A DNA stretch of 64,000 nt, taken from positions 37,326,001-37,390,000 of the forward strand of contig OX485804.1 of the NCBI GenBank assembly GCA_950295325.1, given 5' to 3'. Origin of the DNA: Polytrichum commune. Its lineage: Eukaryota; Streptophyta; Polytrichopsida; Polytrichales; Polytrichaceae. How positions within the stretch are numbered: position 1 is the first letter of the stretch; every line of letters begins with the position of its first letter. A model generated the notes under the pieces. That model ran no database searches. It was not told the DNA's origin and saw only the letters and a list, made by a program, of their open reading frames with translations. Position numbers and translations under genes: made by a program. This document shows positions 1 to 12,218 of this stretch, in pieces.

Positions 1-700
1 TCTACTAAGACACACACACTCCCTCCCTCTCCCTCGCCCTCTCTCTCTCTCTTTGATCGTTATCCTGCAACACGGGCACTGATACAAGCTTCAAGACTAA
101 ACTGGAGAATGAGAATGGTTCTTGATCTCAATGCAGGTCTCACTTGGATCATACCGCGGTACCTATAACTTAGCACCAGCTAAGCTAAGTGACATCCAGA
201 TGATGTATGAAACTTAGAGAAACGATGCAGCTACTAAGCTAAAATGGTGTTTGGAAAGAAAGGACGCGAGCGGAGGTGGAAGGCAGGCAGGCTGTCGAAA
301 GAAAATGGCATCAAGATCTAAACTGGCCAGGACGTCGCCGTGACGATCCAAACATTTGCAGGCTAGAGGGATGAGCTTCATAAAGGCATCGCACATGAAA
401 GTAGGGTCGCGCACATGAAAGCGAGAACCTCCCAAAAAGTAGCCCCCGCGGCCTGCGGAACTGCGTCGGGGAACTGCGATCCGTCGCCTGGGATAGGGTA
501 GGGTCGGTACTAGGTTCGGGGAGGTTCGGGTGTGGTCGGGGGTAGGTTCGGGACGGGGGACAACAAGGACTGGGTGGATTTGCCCGCGCAGAGAGGTAGA
601 GGTGGGTGGGGTCCACTTGCAATTCATGTGGGCCAGGGCTAGACATCCACCTCTTTGATCTGGGCCCCACTAACATCATCCAAGGCCACTTTTAGTTCAT
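1..700. other. GC-rich, CT-repeat segment; possible start of a minus-strand gene
   Basis: The first ~55 bases hold a pyrimidine run (CCCTCTCCCT, then CT repeats). Bases 230-660 are clearly richer in G+C and CpG than the following DNA. On the minus strand from 381 there is a frame beginning MKLIPLACKCLDRHGDVLAS. The composition suits a promoter or first exon, but I recognise no family and see no continuation downstream on that strand. Treat as unassigned. Confidence 0.25.
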
Positions 701-1479
701 CTAAATGGCAATTAGGAAAATAAAGTTTGTGATATTATGTATCCTAACCATTAGGTAATGAAATATTGTTTGTCATGCATGATTTAAAAATGGATGAAAT
801 ATCACTTAGTAAGTGGCATTAATTGCAACATGATTGTAATTCTATGGTGTCCTAAATCAAAACATTGTCACATATCCAACCAAAAACTATCCAATCCAAT
901 CAAACATTAGGTGGATAATATTGACACCTATCTAAATTAGGCTAAACTAATTTAGCCTATTCATCAAGATCAATGCACTCAACTATCTTGTTATCTATGC
1001 ATGGGTTACAAGCAATTTGCACAAACCTGTGGGGAGCAGTAGGTATCGATGAGTTTGCCATGGTCTAAGCCATATGCTAGTGTATATCAACAAACCAATA
1101 TCCATAAGAGAATCCATGCTATTCCGCTTCTTACAAAACCAAACCATAATTTTAAAAATGGCAATGTCGGAATGCAAATGAAAGAATGGAAATTGAAGTG
1201 AGTGAAGAATGTTGGCAAAATACATGGATAAATTGTAAACTTACGTACTCAAACATTTTTCCCTCGCAACCTTCTTTACATGCTCTTTGTTAGAGTTGGC
1301 AGATGCAATTTGGGGCTTAGACGCACTTGCACTAGGAGTTAGCATTGTGTCACACATAGGGGACAAAATGGCATCAAACAATGTAGAGTTCTCTTTGTAC
1401 ACAACTAGATGGCCATCATTGCGTTTACAAGCATGAATAGACGCACATGGCAATGAAACATGTGAAGGTCAATTACTTC
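701..1479. other. AT-rich intergenic DNA, nothing recognised
   Basis: AT-rich sequence with only short spurious frames. No element boundary, RNA gene or coding pattern could be supported here. Confidence 0.4.
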
Positions 1480-1653
1480 ACATTAGAGTTCTCCATTAAT
1501 TCAACCGGAGTTTTGGTAGGGAGTTGGTTGTTTCGCATGCATAACTTTCCATGTTTGGTAAGTTTTGGGTGCATGCTTGGAGTCAATGTGGAGGTTTGAA
1601 TGAAGGACATTCCATATTGGTTCATTGAGGGCCAAACTCATTTTGGCATGCCA
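1480..1653 (+). repeat. Dispersed repeat, copy 1 (partner at 53,548-53,720)
   Basis: About 170 bp starting near TCAACCGGAGTTTTGGTAGG and ending CATTTTGGCATGCC recurs in the same orientation at 53,548-53,720 with roughly 90% identity by eye. It precedes the SWIM-domain relic at 2,364-2,675, so it may be part of the same decayed transposon. That link is inference from proximity only. Confidence 0.7.
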
Positions 1654-2363
1654 CCAAATGGGAGCTCGACTTGCCACCCGGTGCCAATTGTAACTCACAT
1701 CAACTTGACAAAATGAATTACTCCATGTCTCGTCCTAACTCTTGGATTAAAATAGCATGCATTAAGGAGTTCTTGAATTCTACAAAGCATGTTCTGGCAC
1801 ATATTGCATCTATATTAGAGGCGTATCCTTTGCCTCTCAGTGGCGCATTGCTAGATTGCCCCTAGCTCAACCAAAAGATGTTGGACAATGCAAGCCAAAA
1901 CATGTATTTTGTGCGATGCAAAAGTCGGTGTTGGCAAGCATGACATCCCTACTCCAACTTATAAAGAGTGAAGGAGTTATACTCTACCAACAATGTGGAG
2001 CAGACATTTGGTTTTGCCTTGATGAATCAAGAGTTGTATGAATGGCAACAAGAAGACGTATGTGTTGGACTGGCCTATAGTTCCCGGCACATGACCAATG
2101 AAGATAGGTACCAATGTATCAAATGAGGAAGGTGTTGGCTCTCAAAGACGCCAAGTTTCAATCAAAATAGAGGGAGGCACTTTCATCACATTGGAGGTTT
2201 TTATCAATTGTGATACTTCCAATCCCTCAATCGCATTTCAATATGCCCCCAAACCCTAACGCCTACCCAAATTCTAGGTTCTCCAATGCAATGTATCACA
2301 ATCCAGTAGCACCAACCACTGGATCACAAAAACAAATGGGAGAGTGTTGGACTCTTGAATAGT

Positions 2364-2675
2364 TACTATGTGGTTGGAGTCATTGCCATTTTGTACCCTG
2401 TATTTGGAGTGACAATAAACATCATCTCTAAGGATGAGAGCTCCTACCATGTCACAATTGGTGACATCCCACATTGCACATGCTTGGACTTCACAAAAAT
2501 GTTCTCTCAAGCTTTGGGAAAGAGAGGCAAATGAGTGTATTGTAAAGATCGATATTATGTATTTAGATTTTTGTGCAAGGTTGATTACAAAATTGACAAG
2601 TTCATCCATGCTCCTATAATCACCTTCATTGTCATACAACTACTTGAACTTGTTGGTGTTGTAGAATGTGAATAA
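2364..2675 (+). pseudogene. Relic of a MULE-type transposase C-terminus (SWIM zinc finger)
   Basis: The reading frame from 2,364 has no useful start codon, so a Met-to-stop scan misses it. It reads through ...YHVTIGDIPHCTCLDFTKMF, then SQALGKRGK, a TGA at 2,532-2,534 where the family normally has Trp, then VYCKDRYYVFRFLCKVDYK and DKFIHAP, ending at TAA 2,673-2,675. The CTC pair followed about 20 residues later by VYCK is the SWIM zinc-finger pattern (CxC...CxH) found in plant MULE/FAR1-like proteins. The final ligand His appears replaced by Asp (CKDRY where CKHLY is usual). The stop and the lost ligand make it a fossil. No MULE terminal inverted repeats or 9-bp duplication were found, so the element limits are unknown. 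Confidence 0.75.
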
Positions 2676-2699
2676 TGTTCCAAGTGTAGTATTTAACCG

Positions 2700-5600
2700 C
2701 ATGTCTCACAATGTTAATAAATGACATGTATTGGTGTGGATTTTTATAATAGAAATTAACAACGAACTAATAGTTTTATGAAGTATCCATGGTAGTAGGC
2801 CCTTTCACTGTAGTTCTTTCAAAATGTTGAAACTTTACACTTTCTAAATTCCAATGAAATGGTAGCCAAAATAAAAAATCAAACCCTATGACCAATAAAA
2901 TTTATTAAATTTAGCTTTGTCACATACGTGTTATTACTCATTGCTCACTGCTCACCACTCAACATTCATGTCTTTAGCTACCCTCTATTGAAACCTAGTT
3001 GAGAAGAGAATGCCATCTCCAAGAAATCCTTTCCTCATTTTTTTTATTTTTTTTTCCTCTCATGAGTTTAGGTTGGCTAGGAATACAAGTTTTATAACTT
3101 GGTGAAAAAGAATGTTTACTAACCACATATTTTTATATGTGGTTATTATTTTTATATGGTGTTTTTGTGAAACACATCGTATAAGGATTCCAACTTCGAG
3201 ATATATCAAAACAACTTCTTAACATACTATTTCAATTCAATGTTTATTCAAGGCAATGTTCATGTTTTGAAAATGGTGTTAGGATTTGACCATTCGGATG
3301 CACCTAGACCATTGGTCCACTCAATCATAATGGGAGAGAGGTTTTGAGTGAATTGGATACTTTTCACAACCAAATGGGAACCATTTGATTTATAACACAT
3401 GGTAAAATAACATGTCATTGAACAATGGCAATTGGTCACATATATATAGGCTCGGTCAAAAGATGGCTATTCAAACTCAATGCCTTATCCCGAATTCCAT
3501 GGAAACCTTAAGATGCCTATGACAAGTGCTCAAATTCTTGACAACTCATTCTCAATGCGCCCTATTTGCATGTGGTCCACCCAATCATATTGGGGATATC
3601 CAAGTGAGCCGGATATTTTCAGTTAACAATGTGGGAACACACGGGCTTGCACTTCAAGCAAAAAAAAGTGTATTACAACTTGTCCATGCCCGTTCAAAGT
3701 GTTGCCTTTAAAGAAAAGGGATAAATAAATAAATAAACCCTCTAATTTGTGTGACGCATGCTTCATGATTACATGTAGATGTAGACAGTATTGGCAACAT
3801 TGAGTCAAAACTTCTTCTTTGCCTTTATTTAAGTCACACCACACATCCGACATCCCAACATTTTCATCGATGTTAAACAAATTTGTAACTATTTGATCGA
3901 GAAGAAGTCTATGGGCGATGAAAGCAACTTCTGGCTTCTGGTGAGGCCACGTTGCCTGTGCTTTCTCAACCGTCGGATTTGATCGATGTAACCCTCCTCC
4001 CCTGATCTCCTCCATCCACTGCGTTAAGTTAATAGAAACCTAAATTCACTTAAATGGAGCACACTAATTTAACTAGGATCGGTTTATGATTGCAACTATC
4101 CTAGAAGTGCATCTGTTGATCACTGTTATCATAATTTGATATACCCTATATATTTATTGTTAATTAAAAAAAAATCAAGGGACACATGGAGAAACACTGT
4201 TTACTATTATTATAGTGTATATCAATTAAGTTTTTGTGTGCATTCACATGAGTTTATGAGCATTTGGAAAATTTGAAACATGAAATCCAATTTTTGAGAA
4301 CTTGAAGAACCCTAAACCACTTTACACATGGATCAAGAGCCGTGACCATGAAATTCCAAGGGCCCTTGAAAATCATCCAAAGGCCGTACAGTGGGAAATA
4401 GGCGTTGAAAGACCACAACATGTTTTATGCATAATGTAGTAGGTAGTTTGGGCCTCCACCACGGTACTATAAATCCCTATAAATCAATGGCAGTTTAATT
4501 GATTGCCATGATTCCTAGTTTGCATTACACCCACCTCTTTTTGTTGGGCCTAACACCGTATCCAGTAGACCATGAAACATTATCCACTTAGTGTCGTGTA
4601 GGATGCCATGTAGATTTCTAATTCATTCGAATTTCTATGGTCCCTCATGCCCTCGTGGTCTAGTGTGAAGTGAACTTGGACTATATATGGGTTTTCAACC
4701 AATCACATAATTTGTATATCACGTGTCAAGGCCTCAAGCTCCAGTGCAGTAAAGTGGCCCTTGTTATCCAAGTTTTCAATCAAATTCATAGACACACTTT
4801 ATATTCCAGATTGTGCCACAACATTAAGTAGCAATGCTAGGAGGGTATTCTTTGAGTACTTGCAATATTACCTCTCAACAAGAAGGGAAAAGCTTGTAAT
4901 GTATTACAGAGCCACTTTATTCCCTTTGAGTAGTACAAATTCATTGTTGTGCATCAAAGGGCATCTAGCTGTACCAACAAAAGGTTATCCTTTGACAAAT
5001 AGGGGATGGGGATGCCCATGTTATCCCCCCTCTCAATTAAATATTGGAAAGGAGGTGGAAGTGGAACTACACCGTTTACGGTATTAAGTGTCACGTACAC
5101 TATTTGCCTAAAGTATCACGTCCATTACCTGGGGGGTGCACTTCATTGTCAAGTTGAACACCACATGCGATAAAAATAATATTTATATACTTTCTACATA
5201 AAGCATAACCAAAATGGGTCAAAATTTTATAATTTTTTTCCATGAGTAGATATACACGGTACCTATTAAATAATAATAAATGATAACCAAATTTGATGAT
5301 TTTAAAATAAATAAATAAAACATACCATTTCTAACTAGAATGACGCAGAAGTGAATTGAAACAATTACTACCAAAAATGAAGATCATTAAATTTTTTTAA
5401 ATATATTATCAATGGTTATGTATATGTAGAAAAAATATCATAATTTTTTTAAATGATCTATGGCATATAATATATGGTAGCAAACTTTTAATGCACGTGG
5501 TTATGAAACGTAAGGGGGTGTGATCGCCCCGAGGTCCACTAACCGCTAGTATGTTATTATTTGTCAATATAAATAACTTTTAAAGTGATTTGTTTTTACG

Positions 5601-6130
5601 TTTTTGTTATTAGCGTAGCAAATTGGGATACTTGAGATTATAGTTTTGTGTTTTAGTGTGCAAGGGGAAGATATTTATCGAGCATGCTTATGGTGAGTGT
5701 TATGTGTTTACATTCTAATATGCTTGAGGAAGATATTCTTGAGCATACTAATTTGTGGTTGATTTAACCTCTAAATGCTCAAGCCTTGACATTCCATTTC
5801 CGGGCATCTCCAACACCGATGTTGAATAATTCTATTATGTAGAAAAATACGCTCTGTTTTCTTCAAATCCAACTGTATGGATGTAAACTGAACCATCAAA
5901 TATTTCTTTTGGTAGAATTTTAAGTCAATCGGACCATATTTGCTAGGTTAGATTAACATATAGACAGGGCCTTCATCTTGGGGGCAGCTAGAGAAAGCTC
6001 TGAATTTTTTTGTTTCATGACCATTTCGGTCATGCCAAAAAATTTAGAAAGTTGACAAGTTTGCCATAATATGTTATGTGAATGAAAAAGGAGCTACTCC
6101 CAATAATTTGTATTTTTTCGAGCAAATTTA
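2700..6130. other. Intergenic DNA with one old MITE relic, otherwise nothing recognised
   Basis: AT-rich sequence. Around 4,320-4,690 it aligns patchily with the Tourist-like family described at 49,654 (phrases such as GAGCCGTGACCATGAAATT, and AGTGTGAAGTGAACTTGGAC near 4,660), so an old copy lies there. The remainder (2,700-4,300 and 4,700-6,130) shows no coding pattern I can support. Confidence 0.4.
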
Positions 6131-6139
6131 GATGAAGTT

Positions 6140-7080
6140 CGTCACCCTTGAAGTTGAAGGGGCCACATGAAGTCATTTTGGGAGATCTCCCCTTTTCCAT
6201 GGAGCAAGCAACATGTGCAATAAGTTTTTCCAAACCCATCCAATCAAGTTGTGCACAATTATCACCTTGTCCTAAGGGTAAAAAACCCCACCTAAATTGG
6301 GCATCATATGTGAAAGATATTGGCTCCTAAATTTGGCTCCTGCATTTGAGCAACACATGGAAACGCCCCTCCAAAACAAGAAATGCCAATCTACCAAAAA
6401 GTCCTACATGTTGAAGTATGGGGTTTCTATATGTTGTTTTGGTCCACATGGTAGTGGGCACCACCCTACACCATTACATACCTTTCCATCCACGTAGATT
6501 GCCACATGGTGGGTCGCAAACCCCAATAGGATACTACGTGGCAACCCATTTCGGGTGCATGAGCGCTTTATATATTATATGATTTTTGAGTGAGTTGATC
6601 TTGTAAATTTTGGTTTTTTGGGTTTATATCAAGTCCATCACCCTCAACTTGAAGGATCAAATCATGATAGTTTTGGAGATTTACACTTTGACTAAGGTCT
6701 TCGACCTATACACTCAAAGTTTGCCAAATTTATCTAGTGGAGTTATGCACAACCATGATCTTGTCCAGTGGGAAAAAAACCTCACCCAATTTGGACATGC
6801 TAGCTAAAATATATGAGCTACAAACTAGACATGTCACATGTGGTTATATTTGCACCTGGCACACATTGAGTAGCTTGTGGAACCACCTCCCCAAATAGGT
6901 AGTTCCAAACCCTCAAAAAATTCTACATGCTTGCAGTATAATATCTTGGCCCACATGGTAGTAAGCAACACCCTAAACCAATACATACCTTTCATCCATG
7001 TAGATTGCCACCTATTGGGGTCACAATCCATGTGAGGTAATTAGGGGGCAACCCATTTTGGGTGCATGAGCGCTTAAAGG
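6140..7080 (+). repeat. Diverged tandem duplication, period about 500 bp
   Basis: Two consecutive units share an ordered series of blocks: a 'CATCACCCT-AACTTGAAGG' type start (near 6,140 and 6,630), GTCCTACATG versus TTCTACATGC, GTCCACATGGTAGT versus CCCACATGGTAGT, ACATACCTTTCCATCCACGT versus ACATACCTTTCATCCATGT, and GGGTGCATGAGCGCTT (6,555 and 7,059). The short reading frames inside are not conserved between units, so this is non-coding duplication, probably of a transposon part. Confidence 0.75.
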
Positions 7081-7498
7081 TTAAATGGTTACTTATTATA
7101 ACTAGCCCACTTCTCCTAGGATATGAAACACACGGCTAGTACAAGATGCTTAGCAAATCCTAATAGAAATTGTAGCCACTTTCTTCATAATTTTTAGAGC
7201 TCGTATGAATATTTTATTTTTAATCAAAGTGAAGATGCTCATGCTCTTTAAATGGTCATAAAGGTGCCCCCAAATATATTTTGAGCATGTAGTCCAATCT
7301 TTCTCCAAACAAGTATCTTTTTGGCATCCGTTCTTGGAGCCTCACTTAACCCCCATACCACTCAAATATAGGTGTATAATTAAGGTAAGTAACTAAATTA
7401 GGGATGTCTGCCTTATGTTTCAATTTCATATGCAAACTAACCAATGGAATATTGCAGGGAACCAATTCTTTACCAAACTTAAAGATGTTAAGGAAACA

Positions 7499-8238
7499 AA
7501 AAAAAAGTAACGACCATAGCTAGGTACCAGTGTGAATGTGAGCATGTTAGCCTTATGTTGGTCAAGTTATCCATGATGCAATATAAGGTGTTATGCCTCC
7601 TTTTCTGAAGGTGGGATACGGTAGCAAAATCATTATCAATTGTTACGGGGGAGGAAGGTTGGGTGTTTGCTAAGTTGTCTAGTTTTGTTTTGTTTAGGAC
7701 TAAGCATGTGAGGTATTTGATAGCATTTTGGTGTATGTTTTTTCATAAGGGTTTTAGTATTAGATTATGGGATTTGGAGGTTCGTGAGTTTAGCATGTGA
7801 ATCATGTATGGCTCCTCTTCCTCTGGCCACGATGGTGATGAGGGGGTTTACTTTCCATCCGTTATTGTGTAGGGTGTTAACTAGTGGATCATACTTAATG
7901 TGTTTATGTTTGAGGGCTTGGTTGGGGAATTTATCGTGGTAGTATGTGGATTCTATGAACTGGATTGTGTTTGTGAGGGAGGAGATTATTGGTGTTTGGC
8001 TCTGGTTTGGGGCTCATAGTATGCATAGGATGGCCAGTTTGAGTTTTGCATGGCATTGGCATGGTGTGTGGGCACATGTGCATCTAAGTAGCTATTTTGG
8101 GATTCCTGAGTCGGGTGGCTTGTTGTCGAGGTTCCTTGCGTTGATCAATTTGTAGAACCGGGTAAATTTGGTGGCTTGTAGTGTTTGGCAATGAGGTGCA
8201 CCGCTTTGTTGTGGTGTGAGTACCTGAGGCCATTTATG
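7499..8238 (-). pseudogene. Degenerate 3' end of a PD-(D/E)XK-type non-LTR-like element (copy B)
   Basis: Read on the minus strand from 8,238, the frame gives ...NKPPDSGIPK, a stop, LLRCTCAHTPCQCHAK, then TIQFIESTYYHDKFPNQALK, KYDPLV, NGWKVNPLITIVARGRG and, after a frame change, KNIHQNAIKYLTCLVLNKTK. This matches, in order, the intact frame at 55,737-56,222: CTCGTQRCHC, IQFIEFTYCNDRFSPETLK, KYIPLID, KGWKTDPLIIITAGARATTH, KNINTIAIKYAMSILLHKRR. Stops, at least one frame change and loss of the PD motif show it is dead. Just past the coding part a run of nine T on the minus strand (near 7,500) may be the 3' tail. Class is inferred from the Cys/His cluster plus restriction-like nuclease order seen in R2-type elements; no reverse transcriptase was seen. 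Confidence 0.6.
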
Positions 8239-8243
8239 CATGG

Positions 8244-8500
8244 ATCGCTATATTCGTTAATTGGAGACTTTGGAAAGTCTCAAAATAAACTTTACTCATA
8301 GTTTGGGATGCAATATTGTGAACATGGGGAACATTGGTAATGAACTTTCTACATATTCATGCACGAGGAGTATATGTATTTCTAAATATAATAAGTTTCT
8401 ATATCATAATCAAAACATGCACTAAACATGATATCAGATTTGAAGTCCTTGATTAGTCTCCAAATCATTAAAAAGTCTTCAATTAACGAATATAGTGATA
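8244..8500. mobile_element. MITE with about 28-bp terminal inverted repeats
   Basis: Left end ATCGCTATATTCGTTAATTG is answered at the right by CAATTAACGAATATAGTGAT, and the pairing continues inward (GAGACTTT / AAAGTCTT with one base difference). Length is about 257 bp and there is no coding content. It abuts the 5' side of the copy-B retroelement fossil at 7,499-8,238. Confidence 0.7.
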
Positions 8501-10299
8501 TGGGTTCTCAAATGTGGATAGGAGGTGGGACCATGCATCTCTAACATTGTTAGGGCATAAAGCGTAGTTGGGATTTTGGATGAGTGATGAACCAAAATAC
8601 ATATTTTCTATGGTTTGCCATGTATTGAGCGTATCATAAATCAAAAGTTTGCATATCTGGGCACATACAACGATACTCTCAATCACTCAAGTGAAATATA
8701 CTCAAATGACAACCTTGACCTTGAGTGATTGGAAAGTGCAAAGGACCTCAAATAACAACTTCGACCTTATGTGGAATGAATTGCATGGGGGTCTATTCTC
8801 GCATACATGCATTGTATAGAGTGCCACGTGGCTACATGAGATGACAATCTTTCTGCAAATTATGACAGGGTCACGGTCAAAACCCTAAGTTGCCTTACGT
8901 AGGTCACTTAAGGACTATTGAGTTCCAAGCATAGCTTATGATTTTCATGAGAGTACACTATATATTTTGTGTCATATTGTATTTTGTGTCATTGTGGCAA
9001 TTTTTCTAATGACACTTTTTCCGAATAATTTCACAAAGTATGGTCATAGATGATTTCAATTTGGATGAAATCCATGCCAATCATTGAAACAAAGTTTGGA
9101 ATATTTTGCATCCTAACAACAAATTTAAGAAATATTGCCATGAATGATTGAAATTTTGATGAAACTTACTTAATAAATGACAGTTTATGCCACATTGTAA
9201 ATATCTAATATGCAATTCTTTTTAACAAAGGATGACAAATAATGGTAGGTTTACAATTAGTGTCATTACATGGGCAGTTTTCAAATAGTATTATTGAGCA
9301 AGACAAACAGAATTGATGACACTAAATACAATATTTAATGTAGACCTCATTTTATGGGCCCCAGAGGATTGGGTCAAGCTCTTAATAGCTCGAGCATTGC
9401 ATGAAGAGCTTTAAGAAGGACTTCTTAGTTTGAATGCCATTGAGTACTAAATTTAGATTTAGATATGAATATACATTGTATGTGGTGTACCTAATAATGA
9501 TGATAATTGTCTATACATTGAGTTTCATTCAACTGTGATTTGATGTACATTTCTTCATTGAATAAAGAGAACTCGTGACAACCCAAAGATAAGCTCGAAA
9601 GCCCATTGGATCGAGGGCCCAAATAATGAGAGCTCGATATTAAAGCGACCTCCATGTGGTACCTGGGCTTTTGATTGAGAGCTTGTCGTAATTGTTGCAC
9701 AAGGGATCCATCAGGGCACCAACTAAGGTAGAAATACCATAACCCATGAAAATAAGGTGATTCGCATTGAAGATGTGGTCCGACAATCATGAGATAATTT
9801 TCCAAGATAGACGAGAAGGATTCATGAAGAAGGCAAGTTGTTTCATATTTTGTTGTCCTATACAAAAAATGCTGCAATTTTTCAAAGTGGAAAGTTGTCT
9901 AATCCCCTACTCAATCACTAGATTCTCCCTACACCGAACACGGTACTCCGCATTTCCATACAAAACATTGCCTAAATTGGTTACCTCATGAGTACATTAA
10001 CACTTGATTCCCACTGGCTACACTAAGTGTACACGCATTGAAGTTGCCGCCAAGCCATGATCGGTTTTAGAAATGACACTTCACCATTAGGACGGCGGTC
10101 GAGTGCACGGCTAGAATGTGGTTAACGGGTTATGGTATTTCTACCTTAAGCATTGCAACAATTGAAGCTCTTGAGTTGACAAATCAAATGTTTTATGGAA
10201 TGAGAGTACATGCATGAGGAAGAGGCTTGTTTTGGCCAATGAGGAGGCTCCTTGCTTCGAGCTCTCAACCTCTCTTAGTGCAAGGTAGATGGAGCTTAG
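8501..10299. other. Intergenic DNA, nothing recognised
   Basis: AT-rich sequence with short frames only. The longest minus-strand frame (about 128 codons near 9,491-9,877) has no recognisable domain and overlaps frames on the other strand. Confidence 0.35.
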
Positions 10300-10570
10300 A
10301 TGGTTACTTGTTCATGATGCATGGTCACTCGTTCATGGTCCGACTAGAATGACCATGCACTAGAGTGTGTTCATGGTACAATTCGGTACATCCTTTGTCA
10401 ATGGTCTAAGTTCATGATCCGACTTCACAAAAAATTAGTTTTGAGAGTCTTGGGCCCCTCACTAGGTGTAAACTGAATGTGGACCAAGAAGAATGACCAT
10501 GCACCAAAAAGTGAAGGTGTTGATTTTTTTAATACATGCCCAAAAGGGGCAATTTTGAAAAAAATCCCAA
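10300..10570. repeat. Fragment related to the Tourist-like MITE at 63,143
   Basis: The phrase GGCCCCTCACTAGGTGTAAA and the following GAATGTGGACC...GAATGACCATGCACC match, in inverted orientation, the right part of the element at 63,143-63,587. A related fragment also lies at about 43,680-43,870. Ends are not preserved here. Confidence 0.55.
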
Positions 10571-11480
10571 GATTGACCATTCTCTTGTCTTCTCTTGGGC
10601 TTCACTTGTCTTCACTTCTTGTTAAATGTGTCGAAGATGTGGCTTGCAAATCTTCTCACAACAATTTTTGCCAAGTCCAAGAAACATCCGGTGACCTTTA
10701 AAAGGTGAAAGAGGACATGAGTTTTTCAGTACCTACTTTCCTTATGCCTCCTCCCCACTTGACTTTACCAAATAACCAAAGTATCTCCTAAAAACCAGGT
10801 AAAGCTCCCTCGGTTACAACAGATGCATCCGGCTATCCCAATGCACCTACAAGAACTTGCTCCGGAGATTTTCGAGCAGGTTTTAGTTAAGTAGCTTTCA
10901 CACATGTTCATTGTTTTATCTACCAAGCAATGAATGTTGGGTAGTTTTTGTCCCATCCCCAAATGCCTTACTACTCACCTATCTTACCACCGGTTTTCGT
11001 TAATGAAGCTCCTCGTGCCCTCATAGCTAAGACTAAAAAGCAACCAATCACAAGGACGGGAGGCGACACTTTTAAAGGTCCTATAGTCTTGCCTCATGTC
11101 TAGGTACCGATGAGAGGGTCGGTGCTCGAAGCTTAAAACCTCCACTCCTAAACCATGCCACATCATTTGCCAACTAGGTTTGGCACTAGATAATGTTGAT
11201 GGTGTGAAGGCCGTGTTCTTAGAACCAACTTTTAGGCTTAGCTAAAGTCAGGTGGGGAGGGGGCATTAGAAGCTTAAAGCCATGGAGTGGGATCCCCCCT
11301 AGAAAGTGGGAACTGCAAACACTTTTATTGTAGAATGTGAGCCTCATAACATCATGCAGGCCATGGAGGCCGTTCCACAGCCTCCACAACGTTGGGCCCA
11401 CACACTAGGGTGGGGGATATACTGGGAGAGGGTCCGGGCTGGGTTTAGGCAACTGGCAACACAATGGGCACTGGGAGCAG

Positions 11481-12218
11481 CTAAGGTAGAGGGTGCTTAA
11501 ACAAACACTTCAAGCTATTGCACATACATATGGCTACATGGTCAATATATACTATAAAATATTCATATTAGCCTTTGTTCTAAACATAGGTATAAAGAAA
11601 AAAAGAATGTTTTAAGTCTCAATTAGATATTTGATGAATATTCAATGTCAAAACCACTAGCTTCCTTAAGCCAATATGTAGGCCCCGTGTATGACGACCT
11701 TGGATATGATGAGGACCCCCACCTCCATTGCCTAGAACCAACACAACATAATTGGGTACCAAACCCAAGTTAGACCAAAGTCCAAACTAGTAACGGTGCG
11801 CAAAGCCATATGCCCACCTCCATGATCCCACCTAGTTCGCTTGCAAAACCATCACCTTTGCATCCTGGGTACCAATCCCCTTTGTGCTTTGTGGGTCTAC
11901 CTCCGTGACTTTGTGAATAGAATGACTATAACTCCCCCCCTGTAGTGTATAGAATGGCTAGAATAGGCATCGACAAGCCACCCTAAACCCACCTTGAGCC
12001 AACCCGAGATAGAGTGGAGCATGTTACCTACCCTACATGGAGGTAGTGGAAGTTGCTATGAGGTGGCGCTACTAATGGCACCTAAAAGCATCACTCCGTC
12101 GGCCCATACACTCCTACACCATGGGGAACGCTTCAAGGTAGTAGAGTGTTGGTGATTGGGAGGCGTTTATAGGTGTTGGTTTTGGGTAGGGTGTTGGTTT
12201 AAGCACCCTCTACATTAG
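11481..12218. mobile_element. 0.74-kb TIR element, copy 1
   Basis: Begins CTAAGGTAGAGGGTGCTTAA and ends TAAGCACCCTCTACATTAG, an inverted-repeat pair. A second copy with the same ends and matching interior (ATTGCACATACATATGGCTA, CCTAGAACCAACACAACATA, GGGAGGCGTTTATAGGTGTT) lies at 23,661-24,387. No transposase frame is present, so it is a non-autonomous DNA element. The symmetrical CTAA/TTAG borders could include a TAA/TTA target duplication (Tourist type), but this is not certain. Confidence 0.75.

Noticed and set aside
214-679. Two overlapping minus-strand frames of 122 and 137 codons
   Set aside because: They overlap in different frames in a GC-rich, low-complexity, CpG-containing segment; neither has a recognisable domain. 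Kept only as an unassigned GC-rich segment.
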